The position numbers were made by a program, and so were the translations under genes. A stretch of DNA of 64,000 nucleotides from contig JANWYJ010000033.1 of assembly GCA_025055115.1 (NCBI GenBank), forward strand, positions 1 to 64,000, in the 5' to 3' direction. This document shows positions 47,239 through 56,513 of the stretch, piece by piece. Position 1 is the first letter of the stretch. Each line of letters begins with the position of its first letter. The DNA comes from Gemmata sp. GTDB taxonomy: Bacteria > Planctomycetota > Planctomycetia > Gemmatales > Gemmataceae. The notes under the pieces are model-generated. The model worked only from the letters and a program-made list of their open reading frames with translations. It ran no database searches and was not told the origin of the DNA.

Positions 47239-48501
47239 TCAATTCGGCAAAGGATTGGGTGCCTGGAACGTTTCGGGAGGCTCGGCTTTGGGAACCACGA
47301 CCACGCCTTGTTCGGTGACAACGAAGCCCCGGCGGCGATCGAATTCCAAATCGTAGCCAATGACCGTGTAGGGCGGTAATTTCACATCTTTGTCGATAAT
47401 GGCCCGGCGGATGCGGCAATAGCGGCCGACATCCACGCCATCGAGTAAAATGGAATCTTCCACCACGGCGTAACTATTGATGCGCACTCGCGGGGAGAGA
47501 ATACTGCGCCGCACTTGCCCCCCCGAAACAATACAGCCCGCACAAACGATGCTGTCGAGGGCCTCGCCGCGGCGGGCGTGGCCCACTGGCCCTTCACCTG
47601 AGAAGACGAACTTCGGCGGTGGCAGTTGCGGTTGCAGGGTGCGAATGGGCCACGACGCATCGTAGAGATTCAGCACCGGTTCCACTGCCACCAGGTCCAT
47701 ATTGGCCTGGTAATAGGCATCGAGCGTGCCAACATCGCGCCAATACGCGGTCGCTTTGCGGTTTTCATCCCGAAACCGGTACGCGATGGCCTTCATCCCG
47801 CTGGCAATCATGTGCGGAATGATGTCGCGGCCAAAATCGTGGCTGCTGTTCGACTGAGCGGCGTCTTGGCAGAGCAACTCAAACAACATCCGCGTATTGA
47901 AGACGTAAATACCCATCGACCCGAGGGCGTGGTCAGGATCGCCGGGCATTGGTGGGGCCGTGGCCGGCTTTTCCAGAAAGTTCACCACGCGATCATCGGC
48001 GGTCGTTTCCATGATGCCGAAGTGCTTGACCTCGGCCAGGGGTACCGGAATACAACCGATCGTGACATCAGCCCCCCGTGCGCGATGTTCGCGAATCATC
48101 TGGCCATAGTCCATTTTGTAGATGTGGTCACCCGCGAGAATCAGGATGTTCTCGGCCCGTTCGCGTTCGATGGAGTAGATGTTCTGGTAGATCGCGTCCG
48201 CGGTGCCTTTGTACCAGGTTTCATCAATCCGCTGCTGGGGTGGTAACACCTCCACCGATTCACCCAATTCGGAGCTGAGGAAATTCCAGCCTTGGCGGAT
48301 GTGGCGATCAAGGCTGCGGGATTTGAATTGGGTGAGAACGAGAATCCGCCGTAAGCCACTATTGATGCAGTTGGAGAGGGTGAAATCAATAATGCGGTAC
48401 AAACCGCCGAAGGGTACCGCGGGCTTGGCGCGGTCGCGTGTCAGCGGTTCTAAGCGTGTTCCTTTACCCCCGGCCAAAACGACGGTCACCACATTGCGCA
48501 T
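47239..48501 (-). CDS. glgC: Glucose-1-phosphate adenylyltransferase
   Basis: ADP-glucose pyrophosphorylase, the rate-controlling step of bacterial glycogen synthesis. 420 residues, usual length. Seen: VVLAGGKGTRLEPLTRDRAKPAVPFGG (N-terminal allosteric and catalytic loop, quoted in part: GGKGTRLEPLT), QGWNFLSSELGESVEVLPPQQ, WYKGTADAIYQN, LILAGDHIYKMDYG, FLEKPA and the C-terminal left-handed beta-helix (RRSILSPRVRINSYAVVEDSIL in part). Start at the MRNVVTVVLAGG methionine; the 27-codon upstream extension is not family-like. No other glg gene is adjacent. Confidence 0.94.
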   Translation of the reverse strand: MRNVVTVVLAGGKGTRLEPLTRDRAKPAVPFGGLYRIIDFTLSNCINSGLRRILVLTQFKSRSLDRHIRQGWNFLSSELGESVEVLPPQQRIDETWYKGTADAIYQNIYSIERERAENILILAGDHIYKMDYGQMIREHRARGADVTIGCIPVPLAEVKHFGIMETTADDRVVNFLEKPATAPPMPGDPDHALGSMGIYVFNTRMLFELLCQDAAQSNSSHDFGRDIIPHMIASGMKAIAYRFRDENRKATAYWRDVGTLDAYYQANMDLVAVEPVLNLYDASWPIRTLQPQLPPPKFVFSGEGPVGHARRGEALDSIVCAGCIVSGGQVRRSILSPRVRINSYAVVEDSILLDGVDVGRYCRIRRAIIDKDVKLPPYTVIGYDLEFDRRRGFVVTEQGVVVVPKAEPPETFQAPNPLPN

Positions 48502-49254
48502 AAAAGCCCCCACGAAACGCCCGTGCCGACATTGTGTCGCAGCAGCGTCACCGGGGCAAGCGGAGGGGGCAGGGATCGACAACAGCCCAGCCGCGGCCCG
48601 ACCCGACGGGCTAGTTGGGGGAATGGTGGGTGGTTTTCAGGCACCGAGGAGCTGAGCGTACCAGCGCAAAAGCGACTTGTGAGAATCGCGGGTCGCTTTT
48701 AGAGGAGCTGAGCGTACCAGCGCAAAAACGCTTCGACGTTGTAATCTCGCCAAGGGGAGAGCGGCCCGGGTTCATAGGCTCGGGACTCAATGATAGATGC
48801 CACTTGATCCAATCTCGACAGCTCCGTTAAGAGAGCGGCCCGGGTTCATAGGCTCGGGACTCAATGCCCTGCCGCGGACAGATAAGTCAATCTTGCTCCG
48901 ACGTTCGTTGCCAAAACGGCAGCAAGCGATCGAGTGTGTGTAGTCGTGCCCTTCCACTGCGTCGCGAGCCAGACCACGCGATTGTGGGTCGAACGGATGC
49001 TGTGAGGCAGCCGTCGTGTGGTGACAGCGTAATCACAACTGCCGTGGTACCAGAAGTTAGGCAACGTTCGCAAGCGGCGAAGTTGAATAGCCGACGGCAT
49101 TCCCGGCCCGCGTCACCGTTTCGCGGCGAAGTTGTTCCGTGGCGAAGTTGAATAGCCAACAGCATTCCCGGCCTGCGTCACCGTTTCGCGGCGATGTCCA
49201 ACGAGCCTCCCAACTGGCACGTCGGCCCAGACCAACGCGCGTCGTTGTCGGCAG
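48502..49254. repeat. Long spacer built of duplicated segments
   Basis: Three separate duplications: 26 bp perfect at 48646-48671 and 48702-48727; 36 bp perfect at 48757-48792 and 48831-48866; 54 bp (51 identical) at 49076-49129 and 49141-49194. A terminator-like hairpin lies inside the first pair. No gene is recognisable in 750 bases. Confidence 0.85.
48668..48700. terminator. Symmetrical terminator-like hairpin
   Basis: AAAAGCGAC (48668-48676) pairs perfectly with GTCGCTTTT (48692-48700), giving a 9-bp stem with A-tract and T-tract on the two sides, as in bidirectional rho-independent terminators. The nearest upstream gene on the minus strand ends at 49255. Confidence 0.5.
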
Positions 49255-49839
49255 TCAGTTCGGCCGATAAAGACCGCTGACGATTTCATCCCACGAGGGC
49301 ACATTCCAGTTGGCGATCAGTTCGCGAAGGACCTCGCTGGCGGTATCGTCTTCTGCCCCCAACCGAGGAGCTTCGTCTTCCCCCTCATCGCGGGAAGACA
49401 GCTCGGCTTCGTCTTCGTCGCGAAGGTCCGTCTCGTCGTCGGTGGCCGAGGGGGTCTCGGTGGCGGCCGTCGTGGCGGCTGGTGTAGCTGCGGTGGGCGT
49501 ATCCGCTGCCCCGCCACCTTTGCGTCGTCGTCGTCGCCGGCGGCGGCGTTTGCGGCCCGTCGTGGGCGGTTCACCTGCACCGGCTTCGGCAACCGCTGCG
49601 TCGTCCGCTTCCAGCAGCTCCTCGTCGGCCATCAATTCCGGTTCACCTTCGGCCACAACCTCGGCTTCTACCCGCTCATCCATCCCGTGGTGGGGTTGGA
49701 GTTGCTCGGCTTCCAATTGCCGCTCGACCATATCCGGAGGATGAGGAGCTTCCGGAAGCGCGGCGGGCGGCGACTTTTCGACACCCAGTTCGCGGGCTAA
49801 GTCGTTCCAGTCGTCGTCAGAAGAAATCGGATTCATCAT
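49255..49839 (-). CDS. Acidic protein with a nine-Arg tract
   Basis: A 194-residue low-complexity protein: Ser/Asp-rich start (SSDDDWNDLARELGVE), a Glu/Ala-rich acidic first half, a basic block of nine consecutive Arg flanked by Lys (about residues 95-107), a Thr/Ala/Asp-rich acidic stretch and a conserved-looking C-terminus (LIANWNVPSWDEIVSGLYRPN). Such a layout, with a WDDLA-type head and a VPSW-type tail, seems to be planctomycete-specific in my memory; function unknown. The Arg block could bind RNA, DNA or ribosomes. Either of two adjacent ATG codons may be used. Confidence 0.7.
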   Translation of the reverse strand: MMNPISSDDDWNDLARELGVEKSPPAALPEAPHPPDMVERQLEAEQLQPHHGMDERVEAEVVAEGEPELMADEELLEADDAAVAEAGAGEPPTTGRKRRRRRRRRRKGGGAADTPTAATPAATTAATETPSATDDETDLRDEDEAELSSRDEGEDEAPRLGAEDDTASEVLRELIANWNVPSWDEIVSGLYRPN

Positions 49840-49990
49840 GACAACTCACGAAGGAATCACGTTCACGAGTGACTCCACAAAGCGTGTACAATTTCTGAGC
49901 ACCTTTCGTCACTCTCTTCTCAACTTATCGCGCCGCGCGGCTCCTGGGAACCGGGGGATGGGGAACAACCGTCGCCCGCAGTGGCCGTAG

Positions 49991-50323
49991 CTAGGATAGG
50001 CCCCCGCTGGATGGGGCGAGTGCGACGGGCTGATGGGGAACAACCGTCGTTCGCGGTGGCCGCGCCAGATGAACTTCAACGACCTGATCGCCCGGTTCGG
50101 CCCCATAACCTTCGACCAACGCCTCGGAAACAGCCCCCTCCGGAAGTTCATCCCGGGGAATCCAAAACGTATCTTCTGGCCAATTCGCCACTTGCGCCAG
50201 ATGATCGACCACAATCGACCAAACCTCCGCCGGCAGCGGCAGCCCCGGCAGAAACCGCGTCAAGAAAGTACGCACCGCTTCGTCCAAACAACTCCGGGGC
50301 GGCAGCACATAGAAAGTCGCCAT
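49991..50323 (-). CDS. Hypothetical protein
   Basis: A 110-residue cytoplasmic protein starting MATFYVLPPRSCLDEAVRTFL and containing WSIVVDHLAQVANWPEDTFWIPRDELPEG, which looks like a real compact alpha/beta domain. I know no function. GAGGGTTAG before the ATG supports the start; an upstream extension is rejected. The C-terminal portion (from about residue 88) is encoded by a segment that is also found, with a few changes, just after the stop (49957-49987 versus 50032-50062), so the tail may vary between strains. Confidence 0.65.
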   Translation of the reverse strand: MATFYVLPPRSCLDEAVRTFLTRFLPGLPLPAEVWSIVVDHLAQVANWPEDTFWIPRDELPEGAVSEALVEGYGAEPGDQVVEVHLARPPRTTVVPHQPVALAPSSGGLS

Positions 50324-50656
50324 AGAACTAACCCTCGCGTCGGTAGCCGCGGGGGTTATCGGGTCCAAGATCGAATGCAGCACACGAGTAACGAACACCG
50401 CGAAGGGATGGCGACCGCGATCCGCCGCTCCCATCAGCATTTTCGGTTTTTTCGGATTTTCCAGAACAAGAATGGGTTTATCATGCCCGACCGATACCGC
50501 GGTGGAACGACCGTTTTTGAACCGATGGCCGCTGACGATAGCCAGCTACAACGCCCAGATGATCGTTTGTTGAGCCGATCACGACCGACGGTGAGCGATG
50601 ATGAGAATCATGGCGTGTCATTTGAGTTCGTTACCGATGATGAGAATCATGGTGTG
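50324..50656. repeat. Spacer with copy of the argA 3' end
   Basis: A 34-bp segment at 50596-50629 duplicates 50635-50668 with one mismatch; the right-hand copy runs across the argA stop codon at 50657-50659. No gene is recognisable in the rest of the gap. Confidence 0.85.
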
Positions 50657-51943
50657 TCATTTGAGTTCTTTGATGAGAACTTGGGACTTTCGCCCCTGTT
50701 GCTCGTATTTTTCCCGCCGGGCCGGTGGCAGATCGTCCGGTGTACCGAGTTTGTAACCACCTTTTTGCACAAAAAAGTTAATCGCTTGGGTGGATAGGCA
50801 GAAGATTTTGGCTAATCCGCGCCCGCGGGCAACGTCTTCCGCGTAATGGATGAGTTTGGCCCCGATACCTTGGTTTTCGTAGCGCGGATCGACAAAGACA
50901 CTGGCCACTTCGCCCATATTCTGCTCGGGGTAAACATGTAGCGCGGCACAGGCCACGGGGTTGCGGTCGACTTCAAAGACGAAGTAATCGTTGATGATCT
51001 TCTCCAATTCGGCTCGGGTGCGTTTCACCAATTCGTCGTTCTGCACGCCTTGTTGGATGAGGCTGTGAATGGTGCGAACGTCCTTCTTTTGGGCCGAACG
51101 AATAGCTTGATACTCATTGGCGTAGATGAGCGTGCCGATACCTTCGTTGGAAAAGACTTCCCCCAGAAGGCCCTCTTGCTCGCGGCCATCGATGATGTGG
51201 ACACGTTCGATGCCTTCTTTGCCAGCACGGACGGCATGGGTGAGCTTGGTCATCGTTTCGAGGGGCAACTCGGCGCGATGTTTTTTGAGGAAAGTGTCGG
51301 CTTCTTGGACGGTCATTTGCCGGATGACGCCTTTGGCATCGCGGATGCCGCCTTCGGTATTCAGGTAGATGAGTTTGACGGCGCGCAAGGCTTTGGCCAC
51401 TTCCACGGCCACGGCATCGGAGTTGAGGCGATACGACGCCCCGGCCCCATCGATGCCGATGGGAGGAATGACCGGAATAATGTCGTGCTCCAGAAGAGTT
51501 TGCAGCAAGGAAATGTCGACCCGTTCCACTTTGCCGGTGTAGAGATGATCGACACCGCCCAGAATACCGGCCGGATGAGCCACCACCGCATTGGGGCATG
51601 CCCCCCGCAGATCGTTGGCCGACAGCCCTTCGAGAATCTCATGGGTCACCCGATTGGCGGCGGTGATCGCCACATTGAGGGTGGCCCGGTCGGTAATGCC
51701 GGTACCCACCACATCCGAGGGAGTGACATTCACCAAGGCCGCGTAGCGGCGGATCTGATGGGCGGCCCCATGCACAAGCGCGACCCGAATGTTCAGACTG
51801 CGCAGTAAAGCAATGTCGAGCAATAAGTTCGGGAAATTATCATCTTCGACCACCGCCCCATCCAGGGCAATAACAAACACCCGGTCGCGAAACCGAGGAA
51901 CGTAGCGGAGAATTTCTCGAAAATGGGTGAGCCGTTCACGCAT
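50657..51943 (-). CDS. argA: Amino-acid N-acetyltransferase (ArgA type)
   Basis: N-acetylglutamate synthase, first step of arginine synthesis. The 428-residue protein joins an amino-acid-kinase domain (about 1-280; FVIALDGAVVEDDNFPNLL, RVALVHGAAHQIRRY, DIIPVIPPIGIDGAG, LNSDAVAVEVAKAL) to a C-terminal GNAT domain (about 285-428; ACAALHVYPEQNMGEVASVFV, YENQGIGAKLIHYAEDVARGRG, SQVLIKEL end). The kinase domain is expected to be regulatory and to sense arginine. No other arg gene is adjacent. Confidence 0.92.
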   Translation of the reverse strand: MRERLTHFREILRYVPRFRDRVFVIALDGAVVEDDNFPNLLLDIALLRSLNIRVALVHGAAHQIRRYAALVNVTPSDVVGTGITDRATLNVAITAANRVTHEILEGLSANDLRGACPNAVVAHPAGILGGVDHLYTGKVERVDISLLQTLLEHDIIPVIPPIGIDGAGASYRLNSDAVAVEVAKALRAVKLIYLNTEGGIRDAKGVIRQMTVQEADTFLKKHRAELPLETMTKLTHAVRAGKEGIERVHIIDGREQEGLLGEVFSNEGIGTLIYANEYQAIRSAQKKDVRTIHSLIQQGVQNDELVKRTRAELEKIINDYFVFEVDRNPVACAALHVYPEQNMGEVASVFVDPRYENQGIGAKLIHYAEDVARGRGLAKIFCLSTQAINFFVQKGGYKLGTPDDLPPARREKYEQQGRKSQVLIKELK

Positions 51944-52157
51944 CGGAGGTTGTTACAGCACTCCAGACACCCCATGGCCGGGTGTCATCCGGAGGCCAGG
52001 AAGTATCGACGGCCGATCGCCCCTTCCCGATGAGCCATCGCACGGTAATGCCAATATGGCGGCATTGTAGGACCAATGGAAGGGAACCGGACGAAGACGG
52101 TTGCTCATCTAGAATACTACGAATCCGCCCCCAGGCACACTACCCGAGGTATTCACT
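51944..52157. other. Divergent argA/trxB spacer
   Basis: No gene or clear motif seen; promoters of the two divergent genes must be here. Confidence 0.5.
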
Positions 52158-53228
52158 ATGCCAGAAAATGTCGTCATCATCGGTTCGGGACCGGCGGCCT
52201 GGACCGCCGCCATCTATGCGGCCCGGGCCAATCTCCAGCCGCTGGTCTTCGAAGGCAATCCCTATGATGAAAAAAACCGGCAAAACGGAACCCTGCCGCT
52301 GGGGCAATTAGCGCTGACCACCGAAGTCGAGAACTTCCCCTCATGGCCTGCCGGCGACACCCGGCAATATCTCAAAACCGCTCTGCGACCAGACGATCCG
52401 GATTTCCCCGCCTGGGTGGCCGAAAATAAAGAACAACCCACCCACGGCATCAACGGCCCAGAACTGGTCGCGTTGATGCGTCAGCAAGCCAGAAACTTCG
52501 GCACCCGCGTGGAATCCAAAGACATCGTCAAAGTCGATTTCCGCAACCGCCCCTTCACGCTCACAGCCCACGATGGCCAACGTGTCCACACACACACCGT
52601 CATCATCGCCACCGGTGCTCGTGCGAATTATCTCGGATTACCCAGTGAAGACAAATTCAAAAATCGGGGTGTCTCCGCGTGCGCTGTCTGCGACGGCGCC
52701 TTACCCCGCTTCCGCAACCAGCCGATTGCCGTTGTGGGGGGGGGCGATACCGCGGTGGAGGAAGCCGCGTATCTGAGCAAATTCGCCAGCCGTGTGCATA
52801 TGCTGGTCCGTCGCGATGTGCTGCGGGCCAGCAAGATCATGGCCGAACGCGCCCGCGCCAACCCGAAAATCGACATCCGCTGGAATACGGAAGTGGACGA
52901 AGTGTTGGGCGACGACAAAAAAGGCGTCACGGCTTTACGGGTTCGGAACAATAAAACCGGGGAGAAGTACGAACTGCCCGTCGCTGGGTTATTCCTGGCC
53001 ATCGGCCATACCCCCAACGTCGCCTTTCTCGAAGGGCAAGTCGAACTGACGCCCAACGGTTATATCAAATGGACCACCTTGGCCCGCACCTACACCAGCG
53101 TGGAAGGTGTGTTCGCCGCGGGCGATGTTGCCGACGATTACTATCGCCAGGCTGTGACCGCGGCGGGTACCGGTTGCATGGCCGCACTGGACGCCGAACG
53201 CTATCTCGGTCACCATGGCCTGATTTGA
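52158..53228 (+). CDS. trxB: Thioredoxin reductase
   Basis: FAD/NADPH-dependent reductase that keeps thioredoxin reduced. Seen: FAD loop [20 protein letters not shown], the redox-active CAVC in [18 protein letters not shown] loop [18 protein letters not shown] with HMLVRRD, and [29 protein letters not shown] at the end (quoted as the characteristic [14 protein letters not shown]). At 356 residues it is about 35 longer than typical TrxB because of two loops in the FAD domain, about residues 38-49 and 68-100 ([19 protein letters not shown]). The core residues are intact, so activity is expected. Confidence 0.93.
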   Translation: MPENVVIIGSGPAAWTAAIYAARANLQPLVFEGNPYDEKNRQNGTLPLGQLALTTEVENFPSWPAGDTRQYLKTALRPDDPDFPAWVAENKEQPTHGINGPELVALMRQQARNFGTRVESKDIVKVDFRNRPFTLTAHDGQRVHTHTVIIATGARANYLGLPSEDKFKNRGVSACAVCDGALPRFRNQPIAVVGGGDTAVEEAAYLSKFASRVHMLVRRDVLRASKIMAERARANPKIDIRWNTEVDEVLGDDKKGVTALRVRNNKTGEKYELPVAGLFLAIGHTPNVAFLEGQVELTPNGYIKWTTLARTYTSVEGVFAAGDVADDYYRQAVTAAGTGCMAALDAERYLGHHGLI

Positions 53229-53615
53229 ACAGCCAGGGCCACGGTCTGGGCCGCCATCACCCCAAGCGTCTGGGAAGCGGCGGGTCATTGTTCCATAGCT
53301 GGTACTGCGCCGGTAATCCCCCACGACTCGCCGCCGGTGATCCCCAACGACTCGCTTGGAAAAGCCCCTTGTGCAGCCGGCTAGCCGTCGTCGGGGGCCG
53401 CACAGTTTGCCTGGTTTTTCGCGACTGGTCAGCCTGCGGAGAATTGCCAATAAATTCCACAGTTTCGATTGCCGATCCTTCTGCGCCGTCTATACTTCCA
53501 GCACTGCCGGATGTTCGGCAGAACCTCTCCTCAGATGCCGTTTCTCGCCGCCGGCGAACAATGGCATGTGAGGCTCGTGGACTTTCACGGGCACACGGAT
53601 CGAAAGGGTCGAGTC
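53229..53615. repeat. Spacer with 23-bp near-tandem repeat
   Basis: Two 23-bp copies at 53309-53331 and 53333-53355 (two mismatches), beginning GCCGGT and ending CGACTCGC. No gene recognised in the remaining sequence; AAGGG near 53607 precedes the next start. Confidence 0.7.
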
Positions 53616-53792
53616 ATGGTCCGCACCGACACCCTCTCTGAGGTGGACTTTATCGAGGAACTCCGCCTCCGCCGTTGGGCGCGGGAAAATTATGTCCCCG
53701 CGAATGAACGCGACACCTCCTGGCATCCGATTATTCTGGAAGAGATGCGCCGGAAAGACGGCGAAGTGAGCGAAGCGATTCTGGTGAGCTAA
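53616..53792 (+). CDS. Small conserved-looking hypothetical protein
   Basis: A 58-residue charged protein: MVRTDTLSEVDFIEELRLRRW, then ARENYVPANERD and WHPIILEEMRRKDGE. The regular helical charge pattern and complete lack of low complexity suggest a real small protein; I associate the RRWARENYVP/WHPIILEEM combination with planctomycete genomes but know no function. An in-frame upstream ATG (53535) is possible. AAGGG about 6-8 bases upstream supports 53616. Confidence 0.6.
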   Translation: MVRTDTLSEVDFIEELRLRRWARENYVPANERDTSWHPIILEEMRRKDGEVSEAILVS

Positions 53793-53921
53793 CCGCTCCG
53801 CGGCCCACGGGTCGTCCGTGGATGTCACGAGGGAACCCGGCATCCACCGACGACCCAGAAGGATGGAAACGCCCGACCGCCCCCGGCACTCGTCACCCGC
53901 ACCAGCAACACGGAGGTTGCG

Positions 53922-55091
53922 ATGGGCTTTTTCTCCGGACGAGTCAGCTTCCTGCGGTTCAAAGTGAACGGTCCCGCCCCACGACTGTTCGACGACGAGC
54001 ACCTCGACCGGCTCAAAGACCGCATGGCCGGCCGGCAACGCATTGCCGCAGCCGACGGCATCGAAATCGGCTGGACCGCCGGTGAACACATTCTCGACAC
54101 CGACTTCCAACGGGCCAAAAACATCATCAACGATACCCTGTCGTTTGAGCTGCGCATCGACACCGACAAAATCCCCAGCGACTTATTGCGTGCCTACTAC
54201 GCGGTGGAACTGAAGGCGTTGTCGAAGAATAACCCCAGCGGTTTCCCCAGTGCCCGGCAAAAGCGCGAAGCCAAGGAAATCGCCCGCGAACGCCTCGAAC
54301 AAGAAGCCAAAGACGGCCGCTACAAGAAGCGCAAGTGTATCCCGGTGTTGTGGGACCGCCTCTCCAACGAAGTTCTCTTTGGCGCCACGTCACTGACGCA
54401 GATCGACCGGTTGTGTGGTTTATTCACGCAAACTTTCGGCCTGGAACTGGAATGTATCACCGCCGGACGACGCGCCTACCAATTGGCGGAACTCCATTCC
54501 CGAACGCGCATGGTCGACGATTCGGCCCCCAGCGCCTTTGTTCCGGGCATCACACCGGCGGATGTTGCCTGGATTGCCGACGAAACCAGCCGCGACTTCC
54601 TCGGGAATGAGTTTCTCCTGTGGCTTTGGTACTATACCGACGTTCAATCTGATACCATTTCCGTGGCCGATGGTTCCGAAATCACGCTCATGCTGGCTCG
54701 CACGCTCCAGCTCGAATGTCCGCGGGGGGTGACCGGGCACGAAACCATCTCCAGCGAAGGCCCCACCCGCTTGCCCGAAGCCCGCCGGGCCATCCAAAGC
54801 GGCAAACTGCCGCGCAAAATGGGACTGACGCTCGTCCGCCACGGTGAACAGTATGAATTGACCCTGCACGCCGAAACACTCGCCGTCAGCAGTGGCAAAC
54901 TGCCCCCCCCGGACGAAAACGCCGATGCTCGCGGCAAACTCGACGACCGCGCCAACCAAATCCGCTCCCTCATCGAAACCCTCGACCTTCTCTACGACGC
55001 CTTCGGCCAAAAACGCTTCAGTTCCGATTGGGAAGCGGAACTGCTGGGCATGCAAAAATGGCTCAAACGCGAAGAGCGCCGCGCCGCCTAA
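53922..55091 (+). CDS. RdgC-like protein
   Basis: A 389-residue cytoplasmic protein with remote similarity to RdgC, the ring-shaped DNA-binding protein of proteobacteria that limits RecA. Aligning blocks: the N-terminal GFFSGRVSFLRFKV strand, IGWTAGEHILDTDF, LRIDTDKIPSDLLRAYYAVEL, the basic RQKREAKEIARERLEQEAKDG helix, KKRKCIPVLWDRLSNEVLFG and LFTQTFGLELE, in the same order and spacing as in RdgC. It is about 85 residues longer than E. coli RdgC and the similarity is low, so the assignment is tentative. GGAGG before the ATG is strong. The C-terminus is helical and charged. Confidence 0.55.
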   Translation: MGFFSGRVSFLRFKVNGPAPRLFDDEHLDRLKDRMAGRQRIAAADGIEIGWTAGEHILDTDFQRAKNIINDTLSFELRIDTDKIPSDLLRAYYAVELKALSKNNPSGFPSARQKREAKEIARERLEQEAKDGRYKKRKCIPVLWDRLSNEVLFGATSLTQIDRLCGLFTQTFGLELECITAGRRAYQLAELHSRTRMVDDSAPSAFVPGITPADVAWIADETSRDFLGNEFLLWLWYYTDVQSDTISVADGSEITLMLARTLQLECPRGVTGHETISSEGPTRLPEARRAIQSGKLPRKMGLTLVRHGEQYELTLHAETLAVSSGKLPPPDENADARGKLDDRANQIRSLIETLDLLYDAFGQKRFSSDWEAELLGMQKWLKREERRAA

Positions 55092-55202
55092 AACCTTCCA
55101 GAATCGGTTCCTGAGTGTGGCGAAAAAGATTCCTGTGGCTTTCCCCGGTGCTGGGCTTCCGGTACAATCCGGCGGTGGCCCTGAAGTCCGGGAATTGCCA
55201 TC

Positions 55203-56381
55203 ATGACCAGGTTGCGCTCCACACTCATCGGCTTTTCATTCATTGGCTTGGCATTGTTCGCCCTCCCGTTGGCGGCCATGGCGGCCGAACCGGCGGTTCA
55301 GCTGGTCGTTGCCGCTGGCACCGAGCCGCTGGCAGTGGTCATCACCGGAATCGACCCCGATGTTCTCAAGGCAACAGCTGAAGCGCGGCTGACCCGTGAC
55401 GAATGGCCGAAAGTCGCTCGCGTGGTCGTCGATCCGGGCACCGACACGGAGGCGGCCCAGAAATTGCCCGTGGCGGGGGAATGGTCGATCCGCGATCAGC
55501 AATTGCGTTTCGAGCCGCTGTATCCCCTGGCCGCCGGGGTGAAATATCGTGTGGTGTGCGACTTCCGGGCCGTTCCCCGAACGACACTCCGGGGGCCGGT
55601 CTTCACGCTGACGCTGACTGTTCCCAAACCGCCGCCCGGCCCACGGGTGCGGATCGTCCGCGTTTATCCTTCGGCCTATCGCCTGCCGGAAAATACGCTA
55701 CGGATGTACATTCACTTTTCGGGTCCGGTTGCTCGTGGCGAAGTCTATTCCCGCATCCGGCTCATCCGCGACGATGGGAAAGAAGTTGTGCGGCCGTTTG
55801 TGGAATTGGATGAAGAATTGTGGTCGCCGGATGGTTTGCGGCTGACGTTGTTATTCGACCCGGGGCGCGTCAAACGCGGGCTTTCCCCCCGAGAGGAACA
55901 TGGACCGATCCTCGAAGAAGGCCGGCGGTACACCTTCATCATCGACGCCCAGTGGCCCGATACGGAAGGCCGTCCATTGTTGGCACCGTTTCGCAAAACG
56001 TTCGTCGTCACCGCCCCCGACGACGAACCCGTCTGGCCCAATGATTGGAAGCTCCTGCCACCTCCGGCCTCCTCCGATGCTCCCCTGATTATTCGCTTGG
56101 CCAAACCGCTCGATCATGCCCTGTTGGGGCGGCTGTTGTGGGTGGTCGATGCCACCGGTCAGCCGGTCGACGGTACGATCTCCGTCGGCGGCGGCGAGCG
56201 CGTGGTGACGTTCACCCCGGCCCAACCATGGCGCCGCGGGAATTACAAACTCATCATCAACGACGAGCTGGAAGACGTCTGCGGCAACCGCGTCGGCGAA
56301 CCGTTTGAAGTGGACGTCTTCAAACCGATTCCGCTGCGGCCGATGGTCAAACTCACGGAACGGCCCTTTACGGTCAAGTGA
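55203..56381 (+). CDS. Secreted Ig-like/SbsA-type protein
   Basis: A 392-residue exported protein: signal peptide MTRLRSTLIGFSFIGLALFALPLAAMAAE, then several beta-sandwich modules. VRVYPSAYRLPENTLRMYIHF and the later ITFTPAQPWRRGNYKLIINDELEDVCGN-like end (VVTFTPAQPWRRGNYKLII) carry the pattern of bacterial Ig-like (Big_5/SbsA) domains. ILEEGRRYTFIIDAQWPD is also characteristic of this hypothetical family. No catalytic residues recognised; envelope or extracellular structural role is likely. It follows the RdgC-like gene by 111 bases. Confidence 0.75.
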   Translation: MTRLRSTLIGFSFIGLALFALPLAAMAAEPAVQLVVAAGTEPLAVVITGIDPDVLKATAEARLTRDEWPKVARVVVDPGTDTEAAQKLPVAGEWSIRDQQLRFEPLYPLAAGVKYRVVCDFRAVPRTTLRGPVFTLTLTVPKPPPGPRVRIVRVYPSAYRLPENTLRMYIHFSGPVARGEVYSRIRLIRDDGKEVVRPFVELDEELWSPDGLRLTLLFDPGRVKRGLSPREEHGPILEEGRRYTFIIDAQWPDTEGRPLLAPFRKTFVVTAPDDEPVWPNDWKLLPPPASSDAPLIIRLAKPLDHALLGRLLWVVDATGQPVDGTISVGGGERVVTFTPAQPWRRGNYKLIINDELEDVCGNRVGEPFEVDVFKPIPLRPMVKLTERPFTVK

Positions 56382-56513
56382 CCACCACCTGACCAAAAAT
56401 TGGCCAACCCCGACGCAAGATCATGAGAATGCGGGGTTTTCCACACAGCATCGGTAGCAGCCGGTGTCGCAGTTTGCTAGGTTAGACAACGAGGGCAATT
56501 GGGAGTTGCACTG

